A stretch of 64,000 nt of DNA from Bacteriovoracaceae bacterium UBA6200 (GTDB lineage: Bacteria; Bdellovibrionota; Bacteriovoracia; Bacteriovoracales; Bacteriovoracaceae). Below the pieces are notes generated by a model. The model was not told the origin of the DNA, made no database searches, and saw only the letters and a list, made by a program, of their open reading frames with translations. The stretch covers positions 514,937 through 578,936 of the forward strand of contig DISW01000025.1 of NCBI GenBank assembly GCA_002422605.1. The letters are read 5' to 3'. This document shows, one piece after another, positions 50,644 to 59,262 of the stretch. The position numbers were made by a program, and so were the translations under genes. Position 1 is the first letter of the stretch, and every line of letters starts with the position of its first letter.

Positions 50644-53294
50644 AAAATAAAATTATTTCTTTTTTAATCTTGATCAATTTATCCAATGCTCTCGCCGTTG
50701 ATGGTAATGACCGGATAAATTTTAAAATTGAATCCACTGAGACAAGAATTCATGTGGGTTCTTTAATCCAGCGGATAGAAAGCTACAATGAATCCTATGT
50801 CCCACCGGTTTTGAATGATTTTACAAAGTTTGCGATCAGGGCCATCACCATTGGCATTACCGACGGTTCTCAAGGGACTCTAGGAAGAGATATTGAGAAT
50901 CATATTCAAAGCAGTTTGGGGAATCTGAATTTCTCAATTTTTAAAGGCTCAATCTCCATCAGAGACTTCATCCTTAACTGCAAAGATCTCATCCTACAGA
51001 TTGAAGCTCTTAAAAGAGATTTAAAGAATGTCATTCCTGAGTCTCATCACTCTTTCATTGAAGGCGGGATTTCGGAGATTCACCGCAAGCTTAATGATTA
51101 TCGCATGGAATATCTCGCCAATCGGATTAATAGAAATAATGCCGAGAAAGATGAAGTCATTCATCAGGTTTATCAGGAACTCAATGAAAAGATATCAAAG
51201 CTAAATGAGACCTCGTTTTTAAAACAAGAGATAGAACGTTTAGAGAACATCATTAAGACCGAAAAAGATGAGAAGACTAAAGAAAAAATCGAATCACAAA
51301 TAGTGAAAATGCGTAATCTTCAACAGGCAGAATTCAAATCAACTTTAAATGATATTTATAATATTGGATTAGGTGTTTCAGCTCTGGTTGGCCTGGAAGA
51401 CATTAAGTCAGCAGAACTTATTATGGGGACAACCTCATCGGCCTTGCAGATTGCAAACTCGATCTTTGCCATCAATTCCGGAATTACCGGGACTGCTGTC
51501 TTTGGACATTATGGGCTTATGGCCTCGGCTTCGGTGCAATTTCTTTCGTCATGGGGAGTACTGGGAAGGAAACAAAAGAACGGTCTTGATAATGCACTTA
51601 AGGCCATCTCAAAACAAATAGAGATGTTCCAGGAGCGCGTGGATGAGAGATTTAACAGAGTTGAAAATACCTTATTCAAAAATCATCGCCAGATTTTGCA
51701 GCATTTTGCTCAGATTCACAGTGCTGTCGGATCGATAGATACATCAGTAAAACAAACTTATGATGCCATTATAAAGCTTGACGAAAAAATTCGGGGCAAA
51801 TTTTTATCAGACGATTTAAAACAAGCGCAAACGTATCTCGATGGGTTGTTAGAAGTATCACCTCACTGCTTAAAACAAAATTTGAATCAAAATGTTGCTC
51901 TCTCTTGTATCCATAATTTTGAAACAATTATTAAAGAAAATCTGGATCGCCTGGAATTAACCAAGGTCGGAGGATATAGCAGCTGGCATAGGTATATCGA
52001 TTTCCAGATTAATGAATATGCTATTGAATTAGGTCACAAAAAAGATCTACCTAACCTGGCCGTGCTTAATGAAATTGATTCAATATTAAATCAAATTGAT
52101 AAACTCAATCCTCAGCTCAACTTAAAAGGAAAAAACCGTTTTAAAAATACGAAGAGACTTATTGAATATAAAAGAAATGAAATTAAAAAGATGGTAAGAC
52201 AGGATGTCATTAATCAATCAATTGAAACAATTGATTACGAGATAAACTCTATCCGTTCCGGGGTTAATTTAAGTTTAAAAAATGAATTACAGAATCTTTC
52301 TTTTGGAACATATCTTAAAGATCTCGAAATATTCCATAAGACACTTTCCGATGCCATTATAGAACGACGTTTCGAACTAGATTCCTACCGTGATCGCAGT
52401 GGAATAGAGGGAAGTATTTATCTTTCTGGTCTGAAGAAGACCATCAGTGCGCTGGAAGCTGATAAGAAAAAGATTAGTGATTTTTTAAGCCTTGTCAGTA
52501 AACAAAGTTGGACAAATCTGATTCATAGAAAGGATCTGGATTTTCCAATCATCGTGCGTCCCAAGGATGAGGCCACCAATCACAAGATCAGACCCTTCCT
52601 TATGGCTTCTTCTCAACTTATGAAGATGCATCCGTCTCTTAATATGCCCGCTTTCACTTTAGCGAGTGTGATGAATTATGAATATGATGTGGCATTCGGG
52701 AGAGATCCAAAGTATTTAGCGGGAATCACTCTGTCTGGTCATTTAACAGAAGGGGAATTCTCTAACACTTTATTGGTGGAGATTCATGACAATAATCGTA
52801 CCTGCGCGAGAGGTCTTCGTCGCACGGGCCTCTTTAGAAAAACGCCTGATCCTTTCGCGATGAGTGTTATCTCAAAAGAGGGACATTACCAAAACTATCT
52901 CCTTAATGAGTCCTGTAGCAGTGCTCTTATGGGATACGCTAATGGTGAAAGGGCAAGTTGGAATTTGGTGAATGTTTTGGGGGATCAAAAGAACTTTACG
53001 AATGTCTTTCAGGATAAAGTAACCAAGCATATTCTCAAAAAGGCTTTAGGTCAGGCTCATCTAGCAGGCAGAAGCGAAGCTTTGGAACAAAACCTCGCTA
53101 AACTCAAAGGCCTTCTTTATTTCAAATATCAAGCCGATTTAAGCCGTACACCAGAACTATTAAATCAATTCAGTTCGATCATTTCTGAGAAAATCTATGA
53201 TCACATCCAGGGGCAGTTAGAATACATGATTGTGACAGGGGAAGGGGAGGTTTTGATGGATGTGTCTGAGGCGATTGCGGGGTGGTATAGATAG
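50640..53294 (+). CDS. Large secreted helical protein with a central hydrophobic region (pore-forming-toxin-like shape)
   Basis: An 884-residue protein with signal peptide (KNKIISFLILINLSNALA). Residues about 100-235 are long helices and coiled coil (KLNETSFLKQEIERLENIIK). Residues about 240-305 are markedly hydrophobic and Gly/Ala/Ser-rich (GVSALVGLEDIKSAELIMG, FAINSGITGTAVFGHYG). Residues about 315-390 are a second coiled coil (RVDERFNRVENTLFKNHRQI). The rest includes another helical stretch and a C-terminal domain (about 620-800) with paired cysteines (RTCARGL, ESCSSAL). A hydrophobic hairpin between long helices is the layout of alpha-pore-forming toxins, but no signature confirms it. It is coupled to the collagen-like lipoprotein. 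Confidence 0.75.
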   Translation: MKNKIISFLILINLSNALAVDGNDRINFKIESTETRIHVGSLIQRIESYNESYVPPVLNDFTKFAIRAITIGITDGSQGTLGRDIENHIQSSLGNLNFSIFKGSISIRDFILNCKDLILQIEALKRDLKNVIPESHHSFIEGGISEIHRKLNDYRMEYLANRINRNNAEKDEVIHQVYQELNEKISKLNETSFLKQEIERLENIIKTEKDEKTKEKIESQIVKMRNLQQAEFKSTLNDIYNIGLGVSALVGLEDIKSAELIMGTTSSALQIANSIFAINSGITGTAVFGHYGLMASASVQFLSSWGVLGRKQKNGLDNALKAISKQIEMFQERVDERFNRVENTLFKNHRQILQHFAQIHSAVGSIDTSVKQTYDAIIKLDEKIRGKFLSDDLKQAQTYLDGLLEVSPHCLKQNLNQNVALSCIHNFETIIKENLDRLELTKVGGYSSWHRYIDFQINEYAIELGHKKDLPNLAVLNEIDSILNQIDKLNPQLNLKGKNRFKNTKRLIEYKRNEIKKMVRQDVINQSIETIDYEINSIRSGVNLSLKNELQNLSFGTYLKDLEIFHKTLSDAIIERRFELDSYRDRSGIEGSIYLSGLKKTISALEADKKKISDFLSLVSKQSWTNLIHRKDLDFPIIVRPKDEATNHKIRPFLMASSQLMKMHPSLNMPAFTLASVMNYEYDVAFGRDPKYLAGITLSGHLTEGEFSNTLLVEIHDNNRTCARGLRRTGLFRKTPDPFAMSVISKEGHYQNYLLNESCSSALMGYANGERASWNLVNVLGDQKNFTNVFQDKVTKHILKKALGQAHLAGRSEALEQNLAKLKGLLYFKYQADLSRTPELLNQFSSIISEKIYDHIQGQLEYMIVTGEGEVLMDVSEAIAGWYR

Positions 53295-53415
53295 CTTGAG
53301 TAGTAGAGGTTTTTTATCAACCTTAATTTTCCTTAAATGACCTATATCAGCTTTATAAACATCTAGCACTTCCGATAACGACCCCGTCCCTAATAATAAA
53401 TACGGAGGTTCGTTA

Positions 53416-55455
53416 GTGAAGAAAAAGTGTTTACCCGTCGTTTTATCGATGAGTTTTCTTATGCAGGCCTGTTTTGATGGTGGTGGAAGTTCAGGCTCTC
53501 TAGGTGCCGGGAACGGAGTTACCCTTGAGGGTGTTGCTGCAACCGGTGCGCCTATTTCAAACGGTACTGTTGAGATCATGGATGCCGAAGGAAGGTTGAT
53601 TCCTGGTTTACTCAAAACCGATAGATATGGAAAATATTCTGCGAATGTTGGTGGTTTTGAGTCGCCGTATCTCATCGTGGTTTCGCCTTTAAGCGGTGAT
53701 CCTGTGTTGTCTATGGCAAGCCAGGAAGATGTACGTCAGGGGAAAAAAGTAAACGTCACTCCGCTTACGCATGTGGTGGTATCGAACGTTTATGGTGAGA
53801 CAAATACTGAAGCGATTAAGGCCCTTCAAGCTGATGCTAAAGAAAGAAGGGAAGAGCTTGTAGCTAAAATTGAAAATAAGAAGAAAGAACTTCAAGAAAG
53901 TCTGAAAAATGCCATGGAAGCTCTGAATGTAGATGCTTCTATCGATATCATGAATGGTGCGCTTTCTGCGGGCTCAGGTGCAGGAATGGATAAGCTTCTT
54001 GATGCGATTGAGCTTAGGCAGGAGAAAGCAGCTGATAGTGATAAAAAGAGTACTATCTCCCTTAAAGGGGGAACTCCGATTGTTGAGGTAACTCCTGTTA
54101 CTGTACCTGTTCCCACTCCTGTGGATGAAACAAAATTGAGTGCTATTAATTCCCAGTTAACGGCCTTAAAAGGGATTAAAGACTTTTATGAAGCTGCAAT
54201 TGCGGATTATCGCTCGATTGGGCTTTGTAATGGAGATGCTATCTCGGATACCACAAAGGCATGCGATAAAGAAAAGCTTCATGAAAAGATGCTTAATCAT
54301 ATGCATACGGATTATCTCTACAGCGGGCTTAATGCCGATATGGATACATGGAGTTGGTTCTGCGAGCAAGCAAATGGACATGAAGCTACAGATGCTGATA
54401 CGTGTGAAATTATTAAAGTCGATAATATGGAAATGACCGATTTCACCATCGTCAGCTACGAGAAGAAAATTGATGGAACGGAAGTGGCCTACGTAAATTT
54501 TAACACCTATGAAAATGGTGAACTTCGTGGTTCGGAAGGGGATTATGTAAGAAAAGATGCAGAAGGTACCTGGAAGTTTTATGGTAACCAGCGTCTTTAT
54601 CCTATTTATATGAACTCCCGTACTTTTTTAAGAAAGGAATACGACAAGTCGGTACAAACGAGTAAATCTTCTCACGCTCAGTTAGACATTTGGGTAAACC
54701 AGGAAGGCTCAACTCCGGTGTTAGCAAATGTAACGAATCCTGTATTTGTTGCTGTTGACAGCAGTGGATCGGAGATGGGTGAGCTTAATAAAGCTTTAAG
54801 AGTGGCCAATAACCAAGACTCTTCAGTAGCAGGCCTGGAATTAGCAGCGAACGGCATGTTCCCTCTCTATTTGGCCTCAAAGATTTGTCCAGAGCAAAAT
54901 CCTGATGTTCCTACAGAGACAACATGTAATGATTGGGACGCTAACCGTATTACCCTTTCTGCTGAAGCATTAGCGTTGATGAATTCTTCTCAGAGATTTT
55001 TCTTGAGATATGATGATAATGGCACTCCTAAAGAAGACGAATTTTTTATTTCAAAGCCATTAATCGTAGAAGAGAAAGATGAATCAAAATTCTTTCCAAG
55101 CTATGTAAGTGAAGAAACTCTTTGTGTGGAACCGCGTACTTCTTATGAGGCTTCGGCCGCATCTGGGACTTATTTGAATTGGGCCAACTTTTATGCTGGT
55201 CTTCAAGGTTCAGATACCAGTTATTATAACTTAAGAGGAGAGACAGGATTCGATGAGGCCACTTCAGCTACTATCCCTAGTGCAATCAGCACAACAGTTT
55301 GTAATGAGGCTGGTTGTAACGAGGAATCCATCTCTCTACCTGCCGATGCAATACTTAATTACGGCGGATTCTACTTAAGTGTAGATGACCAGTATGGGCG
55401 ACAGTTTGTGAAAGAGATTTCTTGTAAATATAATTGGGTTCAACCATCTCCTTAA
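53416..55455 (+). CDS. Large surface lipoprotein with carboxypeptidase-regulatory-like domain
   Basis: A 679-residue protein from a GTG start after GGAGG, with lipobox LMQAC (Cys19). Residues about 35-110 match a transthyretin-like CarboxypepD-regulatory fold (GAPISNGTVEIMDAEGRLIP, TDRYGKYSANVGGFE). A helical region of about 90 residues follows (RREELVAKIENKKKEL), then a Pro/Val linker (PVTVPVPTPVD) and a C-terminal domain of more than 400 residues with several cysteines in pairs. It is probably displayed on the outer membrane. It is separated from the helical-protein operon by about 120 bp. No enzyme motif was seen. Confidence 0.7.
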   Translation: MKKKCLPVVLSMSFLMQACFDGGGSSGSLGAGNGVTLEGVAATGAPISNGTVEIMDAEGRLIPGLLKTDRYGKYSANVGGFESPYLIVVSPLSGDPVLSMASQEDVRQGKKVNVTPLTHVVVSNVYGETNTEAIKALQADAKERREELVAKIENKKKELQESLKNAMEALNVDASIDIMNGALSAGSGAGMDKLLDAIELRQEKAADSDKKSTISLKGGTPIVEVTPVTVPVPTPVDETKLSAINSQLTALKGIKDFYEAAIADYRSIGLCNGDAISDTTKACDKEKLHEKMLNHMHTDYLYSGLNADMDTWSWFCEQANGHEATDADTCEIIKVDNMEMTDFTIVSYEKKIDGTEVAYVNFNTYENGELRGSEGDYVRKDAEGTWKFYGNQRLYPIYMNSRTFLRKEYDKSVQTSKSSHAQLDIWVNQEGSTPVLANVTNPVFVAVDSSGSEMGELNKALRVANNQDSSVAGLELAANGMFPLYLASKICPEQNPDVPTETTCNDWDANRITLSAEALALMNSSQRFFLRYDDNGTPKEDEFFISKPLIVEEKDESKFFPSYVSEETLCVEPRTSYEASAASGTYLNWANFYAGLQGSDTSYYNLRGETGFDEATSATIPSAISTTVCNEAGCNEESISLPADAILNYGGFYLSVDDQYGRQFVKEISCKYNWVQPSP

Positions 55456-55469
55456 TCTTTAATGTGTGA

Positions 55470-55495
55470 GGGCCAGCGAAAGCTGGCCCCTTTTT
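55470..55495 (+). terminator. Terminator of the 679-residue lipoprotein gene
   Basis: GGGCCAGC and GCTGGCCC pair around GAAA, followed by TTTTT. It ends exactly where palindrome A1 begins. Confidence 0.88.
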
Positions 55496-55513
55496 ACTTC
55501 CGCCGGTGGAAGT
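55496..55513 (+). repeat. Palindrome A, copy 1
   Basis: ACTTCCGCCGGTGGAAGT, an 18-bp palindrome with one mismatch. The same unit recurs at 58403 and 59263, and degenerately at 56830. Here it is separated from palindrome B by about 150 bp holding the antitoxin remnant. Confidence 0.85.
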
Positions 55514-55557
55514 CCCTTTTTGTGTGCTATCTTTTGCTCCCTTCTTTTAACACTGCA

Positions 55558-55650
55558 GGAAAAGCGCAGAGAACTCCGGACTCTGCGGCGGCAAGGCTTC
55601 TGGAGATACTTTCTTGGAATACTGAAATTGCTAAGAGGCTGGCGGGCTGA
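55558..55650 (+). pseudogene. Remnant of a HigA-like antitoxin C-terminus
   Basis: In one frame, QRTPDSAAARLLEILSWNTE then IAKRLAG and a TGA stop match the last 30 residues of the HigA antitoxin at 58448-58783 (QRTPDSAAARLLEVFSWDTD). Most base differences are synonymous, so it derives from a once-functional paralogue. The N-terminal HTH part is absent and the frame upstream runs into a terminator. Like higA, it is followed 13 bp later by palindrome B. Orientation is opposite to higA. Confidence 0.8.
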
Positions 55651-55663
55651 TCAAATCTAAAAT

Positions 55664-55676
55664 GGTAGACGCTACC
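55664..55676 (+). repeat. Palindrome B, copy 1
   Basis: GGTAGACGCTACC, 5-bp arms around ACG, in the context AAATGGTAGACGCTACCTTT. Identical cores occur at 58311, 58427 and 59287, all in the same orientation. Confidence 0.85.
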
Positions 55677-55693
55677 TTTTGGTTTTACCTTGG

Positions 55694-56734
55694 TTATAAA
55701 TAGTAGTAACTTCCTTTCCCCTTACCGGCCATTCTGATATCACCGGTTTTGACCAGAGAGGCCAGTTGAGATTTTATGGTATTTCTATTGGCCCCAGTTA
55801 GTTTGACTAAATCTCCGATTGATAGATTTTCGTGGTCTTTGAGTAGTACAAGTATTTGTTCGCCAAGTTGAGATATTCCCTGAAGTAATTTTTCTTTTTC
55901 AACTTTTCCTTTAAGTGCATTTTTTTGTTTTATAAGACATTCAAGAAAGAAAGTAATCCAGTCCTCAAGACCTTTCGTGGATTTTATATCTTCAGTTTGT
56001 GCTTCTCTTAATCTGATATAGTAGAAATCCTTATTAACTTCAATCACTCTTTCTAAAGATGAGAACGGTGTATAATCATAGCCAGCTCGGAGAAGAAGTA
56101 GGGAAGTAAGAGCGCGTGATAATCTACCATTTCCATCTTGAAAAGGATGAATGGCGAGAAACGCAACAGTGAAAATTGAAATTACAATCAATGGATGACT
56201 ATCCTCTGAACTAGTATTTAACCATTGAACGAGAGATTCCATTTTGGCTGGAGTTTCAAGTGGACTTACAGTTTCAAAAATAATGCCTAAGCTTCTTCCA
56301 TCAGGGCCTATAGCTTCAACATTGTTATTTATTTTTTTATATTCTCCTCTATGGGGAATATCCTTAGAGCTATACTTTAAAAGTATCTGATGAAGCTGTT
56401 TAATAATATTTTCATTAGGCGTGAGGTCTTGATGGAATTCAAAAATCAATTTCATTAATTCTGCATAACCCGCAATCTCTTCTTCATCTCGATTTTTTAA
56501 CGAGAGTATATTAAGGCCTGATAGGAGATTTTTAACTTCAAGATCGCTGAGCTTTGCTCCCTCAATCCTTGTCGATGAAGCAATAGACTCAATAGTTGCA
56601 ACTTTTTTAAGCGTAGTTAATTTTTCGGGAGCAAGCTTACCTATGGCGGCCCATGAACCTTTAAATTCATCGATTTCAGCAATGAATTTAAGTATTTTTG
56701 GAGTGATCTGGATCTTTTTTTCCCAAATATTCAT
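55694..56734 (-). CDS. Fic-domain protein with C-terminal winged helix (Fic 1)
   Basis: A 346-residue Fic protein that probably AMPylates target proteins. The catalytic motif AIHPFQDGNGRLSR has His196. The inhibitory helix SSTRIEG (Ser53, Glu58) is N-terminal, so it is a class II, self-inhibited Fic protein. The Fic_N domain precedes it. The C-terminal residues about 285-346 form a winged helix (LSIGDLVKLTGANRNTIKSQ), suggesting DNA binding and autoregulation at the inverted repeat upstream. The ATG at 56734 follows AGGAG. It lies between A/B palindromes. Confidence 0.9.
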   Translation of the reverse strand: MNIWEKKIQITPKILKFIAEIDEFKGSWAAIGKLAPEKLTTLKKVATIESIASSTRIEGAKLSDLEVKNLLSGLNILSLKNRDEEEIAGYAELMKLIFEFHQDLTPNENIIKQLHQILLKYSSKDIPHRGEYKKINNNVEAIGPDGRSLGIIFETVSPLETPAKMESLVQWLNTSSEDSHPLIVISIFTVAFLAIHPFQDGNGRLSRALTSLLLLRAGYDYTPFSSLERVIEVNKDFYYIRLREAQTEDIKSTKGLEDWITFFLECLIKQKNALKGKVEKEKLLQGISQLGEQILVLLKDHENLSIGDLVKLTGANRNTIKSQLASLVKTGDIRMAGKGKGSYYYL

Positions 56735-56762
56735 TCGTATGGACTCCTATATCCATAATAGT

Positions 56763-56807
56763 ACCCATATTCACCTATAAAACCAAGATTTTTGGGTGAA
56801 TATGGGT
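56763..56807 (-). promoter_or_regulatory. 13-bp inverted repeat upstream of Fic 1, likely operator
   Basis: ACCCATATTCACC and GGTGAATATGGGT are perfect inverted arms 19 bp apart, 29 bp upstream of the Fic 1 start and overlapping where a promoter would be. A likely site for the winged helix of Fic 1. Confidence 0.6.
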
Positions 56808-56829
56808 GATTATATAAGATTCAGTTTCT

Positions 56830-56847
56830 ACTTTCACCAGCGGAAGT
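56830..56847 (+). repeat. Degenerate palindrome A, copy 2
   Basis: ACTTTCACCAGCGGAAGT differs from the A unit by two substitutions and one missing base. No B unit follows. The 250-bp stretch 56735-56986 has no convincing gene. Confidence 0.6.
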
Positions 56848-56986
56848 TGTGAATTCATATGGTTATCGCTAGATTTCTAATAAATAGGACTGTTTTGAGG
56901 ATATATCCCCATAAGCTTCCAGAGAATCATGACTACAGAGGGCCTCTTCAAAATGTCAGGAGACTATTCATTTCCAGCAGGTGGTT

Positions 56987-58237
56987 TTACGCATTTAAAA
57001 TTCTTTTCGCTTTTTCCAAAGCAAGTTCCGCATCGCTGCCATGATCTCTTGCCAATAAAGCAATCACTTCTTCGGCCGCAAAGATTCTGTTCCTTTGATT
57101 TCCGGTTCTTTCTTTTAAAATGTGGGCATTCTCTAACTGATGAATGGCATTGGCGGCCGCTTGCGTGGAGCAACCTAAATGATTTTGAAGTTCCTGCATA
57201 TTTATAATTGGATATTTTAGGATCAGGATCAAAGCTTTTTGGGCTGCAGAATTTTTACGAAAGCTTCCTCGTTCCGCCCATCTACCCGGTAACTGAAGTA
57301 GAATTTTTTTTGTCACTTCCATTTCCGTTGCACTTGAAATAATGGCATCTGCGATGAAATCAATGATCTTTCCATATTCAAGTTTCTTTTGGGCCTTCTC
57401 AAGAGCTTCTGAATATTTTGTTTTCTGAAGTTCTACATATCCTGATAAGTAGAGGGGCATGTAACCGGCACTTATCATTTGTAACGGCCACAGGGCCCTA
57501 CCGACTCTGCCGTTCCCATCTGGAAACGGGTGAACTGCTTCAAAATGACTATGCCCTACGGCCATTCGAACGGGTAATGTGAGGCCCGCCCCAGCGTCTC
57601 CTTTCTCTGCTAATTCTCTATTAGAAAACCATTTCAGTACTTTTAAGAGTGAGTCCTGGACGAACTCAGGAGGAGTGGGGTTATAGAGAGAATTCTCAGG
57701 GCGATTAAGTCCACCAATTTGAACAATTGACCCTGCCTCTCCTGGGTGCCTGATTCGCCCAGGTATTCCCTGATATCGCGAATCATTTTGCATGATTTCC
57801 TTATGCAATCCGAGGATAAGTTTTTCAGAGAATACTTCTTCCTTCTTCTTCCATGCCTCATTGTAGATCCCTTCCAGCGCATGGGCATATCCTCGAACAG
57901 AGGCAGTGTCTGGAGTTTCATTCGGATTTAACGAATGGGGGGTTAAAACTTCATCAATAGTCGACCAGGTCCCCTCTATTCTTGAAGACTGAACAGCTTC
58001 GCGTCTCACGAATAGGAAGTTGATTAATTTATCAAGATTGTCCATCTCGTTAAAAGAAGGCAGTTTGCCTAAGATACCGAGGGCATCTCCAACCAGTTTG
58101 TAAGAGAAGTTTTCAGGTAACTCTACAGGGGGAGGAGGTGGGATAACATAATAAATATTTGTTTTCTTAATAACTCCACATTCCATTCCTGGTTTATAGA
58201 GTTGTTGGAGTTTTGGATGGAGGTCAGTAATCTTCAT
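56987..58237 (-). CDS. Fic-domain protein with C-terminal winged helix (Fic 2)
   Basis: A 416-residue Fic protein. The N-terminus contains the poly-Pro element VIPPPPPVELP common in this subgroup, an inhibitory SSRIEG helix (Ser84, Glu88), and the catalytic motif AVHPFPDGNGRVGR with His236. The C-terminal residues about 340-400 form a winged helix (NMQELQNHLGCSTQAAANAI). It is about 25% longer than Fic 1 and clearly not a recent duplicate. The start lacks a strong ribosome site. Direct repeats sit just upstream. Target is unknown; an addiction or phage-defence role is inferred from the toxin-antitoxin neighbourhood. Confidence 0.9.
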   Translation of the reverse strand: MKITDLHPKLQQLYKPGMECGVIKKTNIYYVIPPPPPVELPENFSYKLVGDALGILGKLPSFNEMDNLDKLINFLFVRREAVQSSRIEGTWSTIDEVLTPHSLNPNETPDTASVRGYAHALEGIYNEAWKKKEEVFSEKLILGLHKEIMQNDSRYQGIPGRIRHPGEAGSIVQIGGLNRPENSLYNPTPPEFVQDSLLKVLKWFSNRELAEKGDAGAGLTLPVRMAVGHSHFEAVHPFPDGNGRVGRALWPLQMISAGYMPLYLSGYVELQKTKYSEALEKAQKKLEYGKIIDFIADAIISSATEMEVTKKILLQLPGRWAERGSFRKNSAAQKALILILKYPIINMQELQNHLGCSTQAAANAIHQLENAHILKERTGNQRNRIFAAEEVIALLARDHGSDAELALEKAKRILNA

Positions 58238-58240
58238 AGG

Positions 58241-58291
58241 AACCTAGAATACAAGGGGGGTTAATCTATTATATGGCAATAACCTAGAATA
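58241..58291 (-). promoter_or_regulatory. Paired direct repeats upstream of Fic 2
   Basis: AACCTAGAATA occurs at 58241-58251 and again at 58281-58291, 40 bp apart (four helical turns) and beginning 4 bp upstream of the start. A plausible operator pair for Fic 2. Confidence 0.5.
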
Positions 58292-58310
58292 AGAAAGGTT
58301 AAAGCCAAAT

Positions 58311-58323
58311 GGTAGACGCTACC
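58311..58323 (+). repeat. Palindrome B, copy 2, inside a longer hairpin
   Basis: GGTAGACGCTACC is embedded in near-palindromic flanks from 58301 to 58336 (AAAGCC..AAATGGTAG against CTACCTTTTGGGCTTT). No A unit lies beside it; the nearest upstream A is the degenerate copy at 56830, so Fic 2 lies between them. Confidence 0.85.
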
Positions 58324-58402
58324 TTTTGGGCTTTATTTAATGAAAACTTAAGTTTATGCAGAATTTGGCAGACAAGCTGTTTTCCTGGTCTGCTAAATAT
58401 GG

Positions 58403-58439
58403 ACTTCCGCCGGCGGAAGTGAAATAGGTAGACGCTACC
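58403..58439 (+). repeat. Compact A-B pair, copy 3
   Basis: ACTTCCGCCGGCGGAAGT is a perfect 18-bp palindrome, then GAAATA, then GGTAGACGCTACC. B ends 8 bp past the higA stop codon. Confidence 0.9.
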
Positions 58440-58447
58440 ATTTGGGC

Positions 58448-58783
58448 CTATGCGGACAGTTTGTTAGCAATATCTGTATCCCAAGAGAAAACTTCAAGAA
58501 GCCTAGCTGCTGCTGAGTCTGGAGTTCGTTGCCCTTGTTCCCATGCTCTCACCGTCGCGACTTTCACATTAAGTAGAGAGGCAAAATCAGGCTGACTCAT
58601 TCCAAATTCCTTACGGAGTTTTTTGATTGCTGTCTTTGACCATTTGGGAGCAGGCCTAAAAATGACACGGAAAGTTTCACAGGCCGACTTTCTCTTACCA
58701 CGCTCAATTTCTACTGCTTGTTTTACGCTAGTAAGTAAATTTTCGAAGTCTTTTTTTTCCATAATTCTTTTTTTAGTTTTCAT
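58448..58783 (-). CDS. higA: HigA-like antitoxin
   Basis: A 111-residue XRE-type helix-turn-helix antitoxin. The DNA-binding part is FGMSQPDFASLLNVKVATVR followed by AWEQGQRTPDS near the C-terminus, with a basic N-terminus (MKTKKRIMEKK). It should neutralise HigB and repress the operon. The ATG shares one base with the higB stop (TAATG), the toxin-first order typical of higBA. Palindrome B lies 8 bp downstream. A C-terminal relic of a paralogue is at 55558-55650. Confidence 0.9.
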   Translation of the reverse strand: MKTKKRIMEKKDFENLLTSVKQAVEIERGKRKSACETFRVIFRPAPKWSKTAIKKLRKEFGMSQPDFASLLNVKVATVRAWEQGQRTPDSAAARLLEVFSWDTDIANKLSA

Positions 58784-59142
58784 TATTCTTCTCTCTTAAT
58801 TTGATCAACCAGAGCTTTTAAGGCCTTTTTCTGTTGTGGAGAAACATCATGGGCCTCACCTTTACCATAAAGATAGAAAAGATATGTAATCCCTCTATTA
58901 GGTAAATCTAAGTACAAAACGCGAAGTCCTCCTCGTTTACCTTTGCCTCTAGTAGGGTCAGGCATTCGAAATTTTCTGAGCCCTCCAGTTCCTGAGACCG
59001 TATCCCCAATATCAAAGTTGTTTAAAATCTCATTTTGAATATTTTTGAGTAACTCTGGGTCTCCATAGGATTCAACTTGCTTTAGGAAGACATCCATTTC
59101 TCGAAATGTTCTTCCAGTGATACGTAGTATTACATAAGACAT
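58783..59142 (-). CDS. higB: HigB/RelE-type mRNA interferase toxin
   Basis: A 119-residue toxin of the RelE/HigB family: GTGGLRKFRMPDPTRGKGKR followed by GGLRVLYL is the core sheet with basic catalytic residues, and YLFYLYGKGEAHDVSPQQKK is the C-terminal strand and helix. It likely cleaves translated mRNA on the ribosome. It precedes higA with a one-base overlap. No strong ribosome site is visible at the ATG. Confidence 0.9.
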   Translation of the reverse strand: MSYVILRITGRTFREMDVFLKQVESYGDPELLKNIQNEILNNFDIGDTVSGTGGLRKFRMPDPTRGKGKRGGLRVLYLDLPNRGITYLFYLYGKGEAHDVSPQQKKALKALVDQIKREE

Positions 59143-59262
59143 TGTATTAGTCCATGGCTTTAGTGTTTAATGGGATTTGTGGAATAACCTACTGGTAACT
59201 AACTGAAAGAGTGAAGATTAGAGTAGAGTCAGAGATATGAATGTTCATTATTGAAAGAGGCT

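Noticed and set aside
55462..55650. 62-codon frame ending in the antitoxin relic
   Set aside because: Starts inside a terminator and reads through palindrome A; only its last part has meaning, as a pseudogene.
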